The translations under genes and the position numbers were made by a program. Below the pieces are notes generated by a model, which was given only the letters and a program-made list of their open reading frames with translations, searched no databases and was not told where the DNA came from. Below are positions 17,043 to 25,830 of a stretch of 64,000 bases of DNA, piece by piece. Position 1 is the stretch's first letter. Each line of letters starts with the position of its first letter. This DNA comes from Mesorhizobium jarvisii (GTDB lineage: Bacteria; Pseudomonadota; Alphaproteobacteria; Rhizobiales; Rhizobiaceae), in assembly GCF_003601985.1 (NCBI RefSeq), contig NZ_QZXA01000003.1:434001-498000 (forward strand), in the 5' to 3' direction.

Positions 17043-18026
17043 ATGCCAAATGTGCCTCCTGCCAACCCGCTGGTCGTTGCCGTCGCCTATGACGGGCTGT
17101 GCACGTTCGAGTTTGGCGTGGCGGCCGAGATGTTCGCCTTGCCCAGACCGGAGATGGGCGTGGATTGGTACCGCTTTGCCGTCGCCGGCATCGACGCCGG
17201 CGAAATGCGTGCAATGGGCGGCGTGCGCATCGTCACCGATGGCGGACCCGATCTGATCGGCGAGGCCGGCACCGTGATCGTGCCGGGATGGCGCGGTGTG
17301 GACTGTCCGGTGCCGCCATTGCTTATCGAGGCGCTTCGCGAGGCCAGTGAGCGGGGCGCGCGCATCCTGTCCATCTGCTCGGGCGTCTTCGTGCTTGCCG
17401 CGGCTGGCCTGCTGTCGGGCAAGAAGGCAACCACGCATTGGCGCTACAGCGACAGGCTGAGGGAGATGTATCCCGACATCACCGTGGTCCCTGACGTTTT
17501 GTACATCGATGAGGGAAACGTGCTGACATCGGCCGGCAGCGCGGCGGGCATCGACCTGTGCCTGCATCTGGTGCGGCGCGACTTCGGCACCAAGGCGGCC
17601 AACATGGTGGCACGCCGCCTGGTCGTGCCGCCGCATCGCGACGGCGGCCAGGCCCAGTATGTAGAGAGTTCCGTTCCCGAGCCGCACGAACGCGGCCGGC
17701 TTGGACCGTTGATCGACAGAATGCGCGCTGACATTGCCGACGACTATTCCGTCGCCACCCTGGCCGGTCTTGCCGGGATGAGCGAGCGGACATTTTTGCG
17801 CCGGTTCGCGGCCGCGACCGGTGTCACGCCGGCGCGATGGCTGCTTTCAGAACGACTTTCGCGGGCGCGCACTTTGCTGGAAGACACGAGCATGCCGATC
17901 GAGCGGATTGCCGAGACCGCCGGCTTTGGCGCTGCGGCGACGCTGCGGCATCATTTCCGCCGGCAATTCGCCACGACGCCCGCCGCGTACCGGGCGCGGT
18001 TCGGGACCAATGCCAACTCCGCCTGA
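17043..18026 (+). CDS. ftrA: FtrA-type transcriptional regulator (DJ-1/PfpI plus AraC helix-turn-helix)
   Basis: GlxA-family regulator. Residues about 10-185 form a class-I glutamine-amidotransferase-like (DJ-1/PfpI) sensor domain with the nucleophile-elbow cysteine in ILSICSGVFVLAAAGLL. About 220-320 is an AraC DNA-binding domain with two helix-turn-helices (VATLAGLAGMSERTFLRRF, IERIAETAGFGAAATLRHHFR). The start at ATG 17043 gives 327 residues; a TTG at 17007 would add 12. It is divergent from the rhodanese gene and probably controls it. The ligand is unknown. Confidence 0.87.
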   Translation: MPNVPPANPLVVAVAYDGLCTFEFGVAAEMFALPRPEMGVDWYRFAVAGIDAGEMRAMGGVRIVTDGGPDLIGEAGTVIVPGWRGVDCPVPPLLIEALREASERGARILSICSGVFVLAAAGLLSGKKATTHWRYSDRLREMYPDITVVPDVLYIDEGNVLTSAGSAAGIDLCLHLVRRDFGTKAANMVARRLVVPPHRDGGQAQYVESSVPEPHERGRLGPLIDRMRADIADDYSVATLAGLAGMSERTFLRRFAAATGVTPARWLLSERLSRARTLLEDTSMPIERIAETAGFGAAATLRHHFRRQFATTPAAYRARFGTNANSA

Positions 18027-18076
18027 CGGCTGACAAAGTTGAGCCCGGGCGCGAAACCGCATCAGGCAAGAAGCTG

Positions 18077-19219
18077 TCAGGGCAACAGCCCTTCATAGCG
18101 GCCGCGTGGCCTGATGATGCTGCCGCTCATGATCTGTTCGACCATATGGGCTGCCCAGCCGACGCTGCGCCCAAGCGCGAACAGATGGAACGGCGCATCG
18201 CGCGGCAGGCCGAGGCTGCGCGTCAGCACGGCCAGGGCAAAATCGATATTCGGCCGGGCGCCGGTCGCTGCGATGGCGGCGATCTCCAGCAATCGCAAGG
18301 TCTCATCGGTGTTGCCGATGGCTGCCAGGAGTGCCGTGGCCCGGGGATCACCCTCGGGATAGAGTTGGTGGCCGAACCCCGGCAGCGGCCTGTCGTGGCC
18401 GAGCCAGCGCCGGATCGCGGCGTCGGCGCCATGCCGCGCCGCATCTTCAGCAAGCTGCATCACTGCTTCGCCGGCACCGCCATGGCGCGGACCGGAGAGT
18501 GTTGCCAGACCCGCCAGCAGGCAAGCGGCGGGCGAGGCGCCGGTGGAGGCCGCGACGCGGGCCGCGAAGGTCGATGCATTCAGCTCGTGATCGGCGAGCA
18601 GCACAAGGGCGCGCCGGATCGCATCGGCGCCACCCTCATCGACCGACCAGCCCCGTGCCAATCGCCGGTGCACCGGATCGGCCCCCGCCTCGGCACCGAG
18701 GGCGCCGGCCAGCACGCCGATTGCGCGCGCGGCGTCGGCACATATCGAGGCGGCGCTGCGTCCAAGCAAAGGCCGAGCCTGGCCGGCCAGCAAGGCAAGT
18801 TGCGCAAAGGCCGAGGCTCGGCCGGGCTGGCGTGGCGCATCCGGCAGCGGCGCTTCAAAACGGACCGGTTCAGGCAAGGCCCAAAGCACAGCGGCGGTTT
18901 CTTCCAGCGAGGCATGGTCGGACAGCATGGCGGCGTCCCGGCCCCGATAGATGAGGTGACCGTGCCGGACGGTCGAAATCGCCGTTGCGATGGACGGCTC
19001 GCCCCAGGCAATCGCGCTTTCGGCGATGGCCGAGGGGCTGCGTCCGCGCGCCCGGCGTGTTGCCAGCGCCGCGATGTCGTCGGCGCGATACTGGCTGCGG
19101 CGTGGATCGGCGCGGTCGGGACGCATGCCGATGCGCCCGCGGCTGACATAGGCATAGAGCGTCTGCGGCCGCACCCGCAGCCTTTCCAGCGCCTCTTCCC
19201 GCGATAGCCATTCCGACAT
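18077..19219 (-). CDS. Citrate-synthase-family protein with N-terminal helix-turn-helix
   Basis: The 380-residue protein has a citrate-synthase fold from about residue 70: the substrate-binding GPRHGGAGEAV, the catalytic GFGHQLYPEGDPRA and the Asp-containing NIDFALAVL, plus LGRSVGWAAH. The first 50 residues (EWLSREEALERLRVRPQTLYAYVSRG) look like an excisionase/MerR-type helix-turn-helix. Catalytic His, His and Asp positions appear present, so condensation of acetyl-CoA or propionyl-CoA with oxaloacetate is possible. It diverges from a second citrate-synthase homologue at 19313. Whether the DNA-binding segment regulates its neighbour is unproven. Confidence 0.8.
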   Translation of the reverse strand: MSEWLSREEALERLRVRPQTLYAYVSRGRIGMRPDRADPRRSQYRADDIAALATRRARGRSPSAIAESAIAWGEPSIATAISTVRHGHLIYRGRDAAMLSDHASLEETAAVLWALPEPVRFEAPLPDAPRQPGRASAFAQLALLAGQARPLLGRSAASICADAARAIGVLAGALGAEAGADPVHRRLARGWSVDEGGADAIRRALVLLADHELNASTFAARVAASTGASPAACLLAGLATLSGPRHGGAGEAVMQLAEDAARHGADAAIRRWLGHDRPLPGFGHQLYPEGDPRATALLAAIGNTDETLRLLEIAAIAATGARPNIDFALAVLTRSLGLPRDAPFHLFALGRSVGWAAHMVEQIMSGSIIRPRGRYEGLLP

Positions 19220-19232
19220 TTTCGGCTCTGAT

Positions 19233-19257
19233 ATTGATTCTATTGATCAAGATTGAT
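19233..19257. promoter_or_regulatory. Triple ATTGAT repeat, candidate operator between citrate-synthase paralogues
   Basis: ATTGAT occurs three times, at 19233, 19242 and 19252, nine and ten bases apart, close to one helical turn; the middle copy overlaps the palindrome TTGATCAA (19243-19250). It lies 14 bases from the start of the leftward gene. Regular spacing on one face of the helix suggests a regulator site; the bound protein is unknown. Confidence 0.45.
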
Positions 19258-19312
19258 GCTTGGGTTGACCAGCCTTATCTCCGATCCGGAAAAGGTTCAA
19301 GGAGACAAGGCT

Positions 19313-20401
19313 ATGGCGAATGGACTCGATGATGTGGTGGCGGCCGAAACCGTGTTGTCCGACGTGGATGGTCTGGGCGGCCGCCTGACGATCCGTGGTC
19401 ATTCGCTGGCGGAACTGGCCGGACGCTGGAGCTTTCCGCAGGTCGTCCGGCTGTTGCTCGACGGCTTCTTCGAGGATCTGCCCGGCGATACCGAACTGGC
19501 TGCGCAACTGGGCGAGGCGCGTGTCGAGGTGTTTGAGCGGACCCGGCCTTCGCTGTCGCTGCTGGCGCCACTCGACATCTACAGCGCCATGCGCGCCGGC
19601 ATGGCTCTGCTGCCAGACGGCGAAACACTGGCGGACGCGCTGCGGCTGATCGCGGCGCCCGCCGTGCTGACGCCTGCCTTGCTGCGCCTGCAGCGCGGCG
19701 AGCAGCCAGTCGCGCCGGATGGCAAGGCCGACCATGCCGCCGACATGTTGCGCATGCTTCGGGGCTCCGTTCCGTCGCCGGCATTGGCAAAAGCGCTCGA
19801 CACCTATCTGGTGACCGTCTGCGACCACGGCCTCAACGCCTCGACCTTCGCCACGCGCGTCGTTGCTTCGACATTGGCTGGCCTGACCTCGTCGGTACTG
19901 GCCGGACTCGGCGCGCTCAAGGGGCCGCTGCATGGAGGTGCGCCCGGCCCGGTGATCGAGATGCTCGACGCGATCGAGGCGCATGGCGATGCGGCCGGCT
20001 GGCTGCGCAACGAGATCGCGCATGGCAGGCGGATCATGGGGTTCGGCCATCGCATCTACCGTGTTCGCGATCCGCGCGCCGATGTGCTGAAAGCAGTCGT
20101 GCGGCAGCTTGGCGGCGAGGGCGAGACCGGCCGCCGGCTGGCTTTCGCCGAGGCGGTCGAAAAGACGGCGCTCGAGGTGTTGCGGATCGCCAAGCCGCAG
20201 CGCTCGCTGCAGACCAATGTCGAGTTCTACACCGCACTGGTGCTGGAAGCGGCTGGGTTCCCGCCACAGGCCTTCAGCAATGTGTTCGCCGTCGGTCGCG
20301 TTGCCGGCTGGATCGCGCATGCGCGCGAGCAGCAGACGACCGGACGGCTGATCCGTCCGCAATCGCGCTATGTCGGCCCGGTGCCCGATCTGGTCGCCTA
20401 G
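19313..20401 (+). CDS. Citrate/2-methylcitrate synthase-family protein, altered catalytic motif
   Basis: Citrate-synthase homologue of 362 residues with LKGPLHGGAPG, GFGHRIYRVRDPRA, and the C-terminal RVAGWIAHAREQ and RLIRPQSRYVG that bind the substrate carboxylates. The helix that normally carries the catalytic aspartate (NVDFYSG in canonical enzymes) reads NVEFYTA, a Glu in place of Asp, so activity may be altered. The start at 19313 has AAGGAG about nine bases upstream; an earlier ATG (19253) lies inside the operator-like repeats. It is divergent from the helix-turn-helix paralogue and followed by a terminator. Confidence 0.83.
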   Translation: MANGLDDVVAAETVLSDVDGLGGRLTIRGHSLAELAGRWSFPQVVRLLLDGFFEDLPGDTELAAQLGEARVEVFERTRPSLSLLAPLDIYSAMRAGMALLPDGETLADALRLIAAPAVLTPALLRLQRGEQPVAPDGKADHAADMLRMLRGSVPSPALAKALDTYLVTVCDHGLNASTFATRVVASTLAGLTSSVLAGLGALKGPLHGGAPGPVIEMLDAIEAHGDAAGWLRNEIAHGRRIMGFGHRIYRVRDPRADVLKAVVRQLGGEGETGRRLAFAEAVEKTALEVLRIAKPQRSLQTNVEFYTALVLEAAGFPPQAFSNVFAVGRVAGWIAHAREQQTTGRLIRPQSRYVGPVPDLVA

Positions 20402-20424
20402 GCATCTCTGATCCAAGGACACAG

Positions 20425-20454
20425 CCTCTCCGCTTCGAGCGGAGGGGGCTTTTC
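20425..20454 (+). terminator. Intrinsic terminator after citrate-synthase homologue
   Basis: CTCCGCT (20428-20434) pairs with AGCGGAG (20438-20444) across a TCG loop, with further C/G and T/G pairs, and runs into GGGGGCTTTT. It is 26 bases after the stop. Confidence 0.75.
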
Positions 20455-20604
20455 TCTCATGACCGAAATTTCATGTGATCACGCGACCGTGTTCGTGTTC
20501 TTGCCTTGGTCCGTCCTTATATGCTGCACTGCAACATAGGCCGCCGATAGCTGCTTCCTTCCATGCGTTGTGGCAGGCTGGCGCATAAGGACGACAGGAA
20601 CGCC

Positions 20605-21588
20605 ATGACGAAGAACGGCAAGGCGGAGGAAAACAAGAAGATCAACATCGCACTTCAGGGCGGTGGTTCGCACGGTGCATTCTCCTGGGGCGTGCTCGAC
20701 CGGCTGCTGGAGGACGGCAGGCTGGAGATATCGGCGGTGTCCGGCACCAGCGCCGGCGCCATGAACGCGGTGGCGCTGGCCGATGGATTTGTGCGTGGCG
20801 GGGTCGACGGTGCGCGGCAAAAACTCGACGATTTCTGGCGCGCGGTGGCGGCGAAGGGCCGGTTCAGCCCGGTGCAGCGCATGCCGTGGGACGTCGCCTG
20901 GGGCAATTGGTCGATCGAGAACACGCCGGGCTATGTCTTCTTCGACACCATGTCGCGGGTGTTCTCGCCCTATGTCGCCAACCCGCTCGGGCTCAATCCG
21001 CTGCGCGACGTGGTGGCGCAGGAGATCGATTTCAGCAATGTGCGCGCCTGCAAGTCGATGGAACTGTTCATCTCCGCCACCAATGTCGAGACCGGGCAAC
21101 TGCGGGTCTTTTCCGATGGCGAGATCGACCTCGACACGGTTATGGCCTCGGCTTGCCTGCCGCAATTGTTCCGCGCTGTCGAGATCAAGGGCGTGCCCTA
21201 TTGGGATGGCGGCTATGGCGGCAACCCGGCGCTCTATCCGTTTTTCAAGACGGCGGCGACCGAGGATGTGCTGCTGGTGCAGATCAATCCGGTGGTGCGC
21301 GAAGGAACGCCCAGGAGCGCCAACGAGATCCAGAACCGCATCGACGAAATCACTTTCAATGCCGGGCTGCTGCGCGAATTCCGCTCGATCGCCTTCGTCA
21401 AGGAACTGATCGCCGCCGGCCGGCTGCCGCATGGCGAGTATCGCGACATCCGCATGCACCGCATCGATGCCGACGAGGCTTTCAAGGACCTGTCGGCGTC
21501 ATCGAAGGTCAACGCCGAATGGGCCTTCCTGACCTATCTGCGCGATCTCGGCCGCACCGCCGCTAGCGACTGGCTGGAAGAAAACTAG
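20605..21588 (+). CDS. Patatin-like phospholipase, C-terminus cut by an amber codon
   Basis: Serine lipid acyl hydrolase of the patatin family. The oxyanion-hole motif GGGSHGAF is followed by the nucleophile SGTSAGAMNA and the dyad aspartate in YWDGGYGGNP. I start at 20605 (MTKNGKAEEN), preceded by AGGA; an ATG at 20563 would add 14 residues. At 21586 a TAG ends the protein after DWLEEN, but the same frame stays open for 48 more codons of coding character (see next feature). The active domain itself is complete, so function may persist. Such genes are often near storage-polymer genes in rhizobia; the substrate is not shown. Confidence 0.85.
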   Translation: MTKNGKAEENKKINIALQGGGSHGAFSWGVLDRLLEDGRLEISAVSGTSAGAMNAVALADGFVRGGVDGARQKLDDFWRAVAAKGRFSPVQRMPWDVAWGNWSIENTPGYVFFDTMSRVFSPYVANPLGLNPLRDVVAQEIDFSNVRACKSMELFISATNVETGQLRVFSDGEIDLDTVMASACLPQLFRAVEIKGVPYWDGGYGGNPALYPFFKTAATEDVLLVQINPVVREGTPRSANEIQNRIDEITFNAGLLREFRSIAFVKELIAAGRLPHGEYRDIRMHRIDADEAFKDLSASSKVNAEWAFLTYLRDLGRTAASDWLEEN

Positions 21589-21735
21589 GATGCCGTCGGC
21601 AAGCGGCCGACGCTCGATCTCTCCGGCGAACTCGATGACGGTTTCAAGCCGGTGCGCGGCCCCGCACCCGGCCGGCGGGTCAAGGAATTCCTCGCGGTGC
21701 GCAAGAACCCGGAAGCGGAGCGCCGCCGCGCCTGA
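21589..21735 (+). pseudogene. In-frame C-terminal tail of the patatin gene after TAG
   Basis: Directly after the amber stop the frame continues DAVGKRPTLDLSGELDDG and ends with RKNPEAERRRA before TGA at 21733-21735. About 40 of the 48 codons end in G or C, as in real genes here, and the region has no start or ribosome site of its own. It looks like the normal C-terminus separated by one substitution, for example TAC to TAG. Confidence 0.55.
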
Positions 21736-21762
21736 GCGGAACCCCGACACGCCTAGGCTTCA

Positions 21763-22359
21763 TCAGGCTTTCAACGCCAGGTCGATCACCTTGACCAGGG
21801 CGGCGGCCGCCTGCCGCTGCCCCTCGGGATCGCTGATCCGCGCCTTCATGCCTTCCAGCCCATCGAGCAGCATGTCGGCAAGCAGTTGCGTCGACAGCCC
21901 CCTGGCCGCCAGGTCGACGCCGTTCCTGGCCGCCTCGCCATGGATCGCGGCGGCGATATGTTCGACAAGGCCGCCGCGCCAGCACCCGACGAGATCGCCG
22001 AGGCTCGATTTCATGTCCAGCAATTCGGCGCCATGAGGGGAGGCAACGACGGCGCTCATCATCGAGATGAAAGCTTCGTCGATGGCTCGCATCATGCGCT
22101 CGGTGAAAGCATCATCGCCGGCCAGAGCCATTTTTGCCGCAGCGACCGAGCGCGACAGCACCATCATGGCGATAGCGCGGAAAATGTCGGTCTTGTTCTT
22201 GAACTGAAGATAAAGCGCCGGACGCGACATGTCGGCGGCGCGGGCAATGTCGTCCATGGTGGTGCGGGAGAAGCCATAGGCCAAAAACACCTTCATTGCG
22301 CCATCCAGGATACGGACGCGTTTGGGGTCGATGGCGGCGATGTCTTCGTTCTGATTCAT
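21763..22359 (-). CDS. TetR-family transcriptional regulator
   Basis: Repressor-type regulator of 198 residues. The N-terminal helix-turn-helix is clear (FLAYGFSRTTMDDIARAADM, SRPALYLQFKNKTDIFRA); the C-terminal ligand domain is variable as usual. It diverges from the molybdenum hydroxylase operon, and a 9-9-9 inverted repeat (22387-22413) in the shared promoter is the likely operator. It may also influence the RND pump further downstream, but there is no direct sign of that. Confidence 0.88.
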   Translation of the reverse strand: MNQNEDIAAIDPKRVRILDGAMKVFLAYGFSRTTMDDIARAADMSRPALYLQFKNKTDIFRAIAMMVLSRSVAAAKMALAGDDAFTERMMRAIDEAFISMMSAVVASPHGAELLDMKSSLGDLVGCWRGGLVEHIAAAIHGEAARNGVDLAARGLSTQLLADMLLDGLEGMKARISDPEGQRQAAAALVKVIDLALKA

Positions 22360-22386
22360 GGAGCGACATTATCCTGCAAAATCTAA

Positions 22387-22413
22387 ATTGACAAAATGAC
22401 GGAATTTGTCAAT
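22387..22413. promoter_or_regulatory. Inverted-repeat operator, probably for the TetR regulator
   Basis: ATTGACAAA (22387-22395) and TTTGTCAAT (22405-22413) are perfect inverted repeats separated by nine bases. The left arm includes TTGACA (22388-22393), a consensus -35 box facing the hydroxylase genes, so a bound repressor would block polymerase. The site lies 28 bases from the tetR start. Confidence 0.65.
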
Positions 22414-22485
22414 CTGTATCGAGACGAAGCGACCCAAGGGGGACGCTTCGCTCCAGGGCTGTGGACGACAACAAAAGGGTATCCC

Positions 22486-22947
22486 ATGCGCCTCACCGTC
22501 GACGGGCAGTCATTCGACATCGACGCCGATCCGGCCATGCCGCTGCTGTGGGCGCTGCGCGATCTCATCGGCAAAACGGGACCGAAGTTCGGCTGCGGCA
22601 TTGCCGCCTGCGGCGCCTGCACGGTGCATGTCGATGGTCAGCCGGTGCGCTCCTGCTCGCTTCCGCTCGGCCAGGTCAGCGGCGCTGTCACCACCATCGA
22701 AGGCATCGGCACGGCGGACAGGCTGCATCCGGTGCAGCAGGCATGGCTGGAGGAACAGGTCGCGCAATGCGGCTATTGCCAGGCCGGCCAGATCATGAGC
22801 GCGGTGGCGCTGCTCGACGAGATCGCCGACCCGAGCGACGCCGATATCGACAACGCCATGGGCGGCAATCTCTGCCGCTGCGGCACCTATCCGAAGATCC
22901 GCTCGGCCATCAGGAAGGCCGCGGCGCTCAAGACGGCGGGGCTCTGA
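22486..22947 (+). CDS. (2Fe-2S)-binding small subunit of an isoquinoline 1-oxidoreductase-type hydroxylase
   Basis: Iron-sulfur subunit carrying electrons away from the molybdenum centre. The plant-type cluster motif is [22 protein letters not shown], and the second, helical cluster domain has [10 protein letters not shown] and [12 protein letters not shown]; length 153 is the norm for the IorA group. Start at 22486 (MRLTVDGQ), with AAAGGG upstream. An in-frame ATG at 22396 lies inside the operator and is unlikely. It is two bases from the large subunit gene. Confidence 0.9.
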   Translation: MRLTVDGQSFDIDADPAMPLLWALRDLIGKTGPKFGCGIAACGACTVHVDGQPVRSCSLPLGQVSGAVTTIEGIGTADRLHPVQQAWLEEQVAQCGYCQAGQIMSAVALLDEIADPSDADIDNAMGGNLCRCGTYPKIRSAIRKAAALKTAGL

Positions 22948-22949
22948 TC

Positions 22950-25223
22950 ATGGCCAGTGTCGGAAAGATCGCCCGCCGCACGTTCCTGATCGGCGCGGCC
23001 GCTGTCGCGGGCGGCGTTGCCGTCGGCTACTACTATTATCGCAAACCGTTTCCGAACCCGCTCGAGGCCGATCTCGGCAAGGGTGAGGCGACCTTCAACC
23101 CCTATGTGAAGATCGGCGCCGACAACACCATCACCATCGTCGCGCCGCGCGCCGAGATGGGACAAGGCATCTCGACGACGCTCGCCGTCATGGTCGCCGA
23201 AGAACTCGATGTCGGTCTCGATCAGGTCAAAGTCGAGCACGGCCCGGCCTCCTACGCCTATTACAACGCGGCGATCCTCGAGGAGGGCGGTCCGTTCGCC
23301 TTCTTCGACGAGGGCATGACGGCGCAAGCGGTGCGCTCAGGTCTCGGTGTGGTCGGCAAGTTCCTTGCTGTCCAGGCCACCGGCGGTTCGGCTTCAGCGC
23401 GTGATGGTTTCGACAAGATGCGCCAGGCTGGCGCCGCAGCCCGGCATCTGCTGATCGCGGCCGCGGCGCAGAAACTCGGCGTTGCCGCCGCCGATCTGGA
23501 AACAGCCAACGGTTCGATCCTGCACAAGGCATCGGGCAAGTCGCTGACCTATGGCGCGGTTGCCGCGGCTGCCGCCACCATGGCGCCGTCGGCCGAAGTC
23601 AGGCTCAAGGACAGAGTCGACTGGAAGCTGCTGGGAAAGCCGCAGAAGCGCATCGACATGCTGGCCAAGGTCACCGGAGCGCCGATCTTCGGCATCGATG
23701 TCAGGCTGCCGGATATGCTCTACGGCACGGTGAAGATGAGCCCGCGCTTCTGGGCCAAGCCAGTCAAGGCTGATCTCGCCAAAGCCGAGAAAATGCCCGG
23801 CGTGATCAAGATCGTGCCGCTCGAGACGAATTACGGCCACGGCTTCGGCATCATCGCGCAAAATACCTGGGCGGCCTTCAGGGCGGCCGACGCCATCGAC
23901 GCCCAATGGGCGGATCCCGAATATCCGCTCGGCAGCGCTGCCATATCAGACGTGCTGAAACAGGCGCTCGGCACCAAGGGGTCGGCAATGCGCGACAATG
24001 GCGATGTCGATACCGCCTTCGCCGACGCGCCGCGCGAACGGATGGTCGAGGCGGACTATGCCGTGCCCTATCTGGCGCATGCGACCATGGAGCCGATGAA
24101 CGCCACGGCGCGGTTCAGCGATGGCGCCCTCGACATCTGGTGCGGCAACCAGGCGCCGACCCTGGTGCGCCAGCTCTGCGCCAACGCGGTCGGCATCGGG
24201 CAGGACAAGGTCACTGTCCACACTACCTTCATGGGCGGCGGTTTTGGCCGCCGTACCGAGATGGACTTCTCGCTTTGCGCCGCGTTGATGGCGAAGGAGA
24301 CAGGCGGGCGCCCAATCAAGGTGACCTGGACGCGCGAAGAGGACATGCGCCACGACGCCTACCGGCCGGCCGCGGTCGGCAAGTTCCAGGCGCGGCTTGG
24401 CGACGACGGCATGCCGGTCGCCGTCGACATGAAGATCGCCTCGCCGTCGGTGATCGCCAGCACCTTGCGCCGGCTGTTTCCCTCGATACCGCCGGTCGGT
24501 CCCGACAAGTCCATTGTCGATGGGGCCTATGACCAGCCCTACACCATTGCGAACTATCGGGTGAGCGGCGTCGCGGCGCCCGTCTCGATTCCCGTCGGCT
24601 TCTGGCGCTCGGTCGGCAGTTCTATCAACGGCTTCTTCCATGAAGGGTTCATGGACGAGATCGCCACCGCCGGCAAAATCGATCCGGTCGAGATGCGCAA
24701 GAGATTGATGGCCGCCTATCCCTCGGCGGTGAAGGTCGTCGAGAAGGTCGCCGCGATGGCGAAATGGGGCGAGGCACTGCCCGCCGGCAAGGCCAAGGGC
24801 ATGGCTTTCACGCTATCTTTCGGCAGCTGGGTCGGCGAGATCGTCCAGGTGGCGGACACCCCGGCGGGCATCCGCATCGAGAAGGTATGGATCGCCGCCG
24901 ATGTCGGCACAGCGCTCGATCCGGGCATCATCGAGGCACAGCTGATTTCCGGCGCCATCTATGGCCTGTCAGCGGCAATGGGACAGCAGATCACCTTCGC
25001 CGACGGCATGGTCGAACAGTCGAACTTCCACGATTTCGACGCCATGCGGATCTTCCAGTGCCCGACCTTCGAAGTCGCCATACTGGAGAATTTCCACAAG
25101 ATGGGCGGCGTCGGCGAGGTTGGCACACCGCCGGCGGCACCGGCGCTGGCCAATGCCATCTTCGCGCTCACCGGCAAGCGCATCCGCACGTTGCCGCTGT
25201 CGACAATGGTGGCCTTCGCATGA
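22950..25223 (+). CDS. Molybdopterin-binding large subunit of an isoquinoline 1-oxidoreductase-type hydroxylase
   Basis: Catalytic subunit of a xanthine-oxidase-family enzyme that hydroxylates N-heterocycles or oxidises aldehydes. A Tat signal opens the protein (RRTFLIGAAAVAGG), so the complex is probably exported folded. Molybdenum-cofactor contacts include GFGRRTEMD and the C-terminal GGVGEVGTPPAAPALANA with the conserved glutamate. The fused, 757-residue layout matches IorB rather than XdhB. The true substrate is unknown; aldehyde or quinoline-type heterocycles are both possible. Its stop overlaps the cytochrome start. Confidence 0.88.
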   Translation: MASVGKIARRTFLIGAAAVAGGVAVGYYYYRKPFPNPLEADLGKGEATFNPYVKIGADNTITIVAPRAEMGQGISTTLAVMVAEELDVGLDQVKVEHGPASYAYYNAAILEEGGPFAFFDEGMTAQAVRSGLGVVGKFLAVQATGGSASARDGFDKMRQAGAAARHLLIAAAAQKLGVAAADLETANGSILHKASGKSLTYGAVAAAAATMAPSAEVRLKDRVDWKLLGKPQKRIDMLAKVTGAPIFGIDVRLPDMLYGTVKMSPRFWAKPVKADLAKAEKMPGVIKIVPLETNYGHGFGIIAQNTWAAFRAADAIDAQWADPEYPLGSAAISDVLKQALGTKGSAMRDNGDVDTAFADAPRERMVEADYAVPYLAHATMEPMNATARFSDGALDIWCGNQAPTLVRQLCANAVGIGQDKVTVHTTFMGGGFGRRTEMDFSLCAALMAKETGGRPIKVTWTREEDMRHDAYRPAAVGKFQARLGDDGMPVAVDMKIASPSVIASTLRRLFPSIPPVGPDKSIVDGAYDQPYTIANYRVSGVAAPVSIPVGFWRSVGSSINGFFHEGFMDEIATAGKIDPVEMRKRLMAAYPSAVKVVEKVAAMAKWGEALPAGKAKGMAFTLSFGSWVGEIVQVADTPAGIRIEKVWIAADVGTALDPGIIEAQLISGAIYGLSAAMGQQITFADGMVEQSNFHDFDAMRIFQCPTFEVAILENFHKMGGVGEVGTPPAAPALANAIFALTGKRIRTLPLSTMVAFA

Positions 25224-25825
25224 AGAAGCTTCTCATCATGCTGACGCCTGCTGCCATCTTGTTTTCGGCGGCGCCTTTCGCAACCGCACAGGAGAGCCAG
25301 ACATCACCGAGCCCGACGGTCGACATGGCCAAGGGCCTGTCCGAATGGGACAAGATCTATGCGGTGTTCTCACATCCGCGCTGCGCCGATTGTCATGTCG
25401 CGGACGACCGGCCGCGCTGGTCGGGTGCGCATTACGGCGCCACATCTGTGCACGCCTTCAACGTCCAGCGCGGCACCGACGGATCGGGCTTCGGCAATCC
25501 GGGCCTGCGCTGCACAACCTGCCATTTCTCCAGTAATTCCAATGCATTGCACGGACCACCCGGCGCCGAGGGTTGGCATTTGGCGCCGGCCGAGATGGCC
25601 TGGTTCGGTAAATCCTCGGCCGAAATCTGCGCCCAGATCAAGGATCCGGCGCGCAATGGCGACCGCAAATTGACCGATGTCGCGCTGCATGTCCGCGACG
25701 ATAAACTTGTCGCCTGGGGCTGGGCGCCGGGCTCGGATCGTGAGCCGGCTCCGGGCTCTGCCGAAGCGACCTATCAAGCGATCGAAAACTGGATGGCGGC
25801 GGGTTCACCTTGCCCGATGCCGTAA
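25220..25825 (+). CDS. Di-haem c-type cytochrome partner of the molybdenum hydroxylase
   Basis: Periplasmic electron acceptor of 201 residues. A Sec signal (MKKLLIMLTP to ATAQ) precedes two haem-binding motifs, CADCH and CTTCH, about 50 residues apart. The ATG overlaps the hydroxylase stop by four bases, so it is coupled to it. Membrane-free hydroxylases of this type usually use such cytochromes to feed electrons to the respiratory chain; that role is inference from the neighbour. Confidence 0.82.
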   Translation: MKKLLIMLTPAAILFSAAPFATAQESQTSPSPTVDMAKGLSEWDKIYAVFSHPRCADCHVADDRPRWSGAHYGATSVHAFNVQRGTDGSGFGNPGLRCTTCHFSSNSNALHGPPGAEGWHLAPAEMAWFGKSSAEICAQIKDPARNGDRKLTDVALHVRDDKLVAWGWAPGSDREPAPGSAEATYQAIENWMAAGSPCPMP

Positions 25826-25830
25826 TGGCC

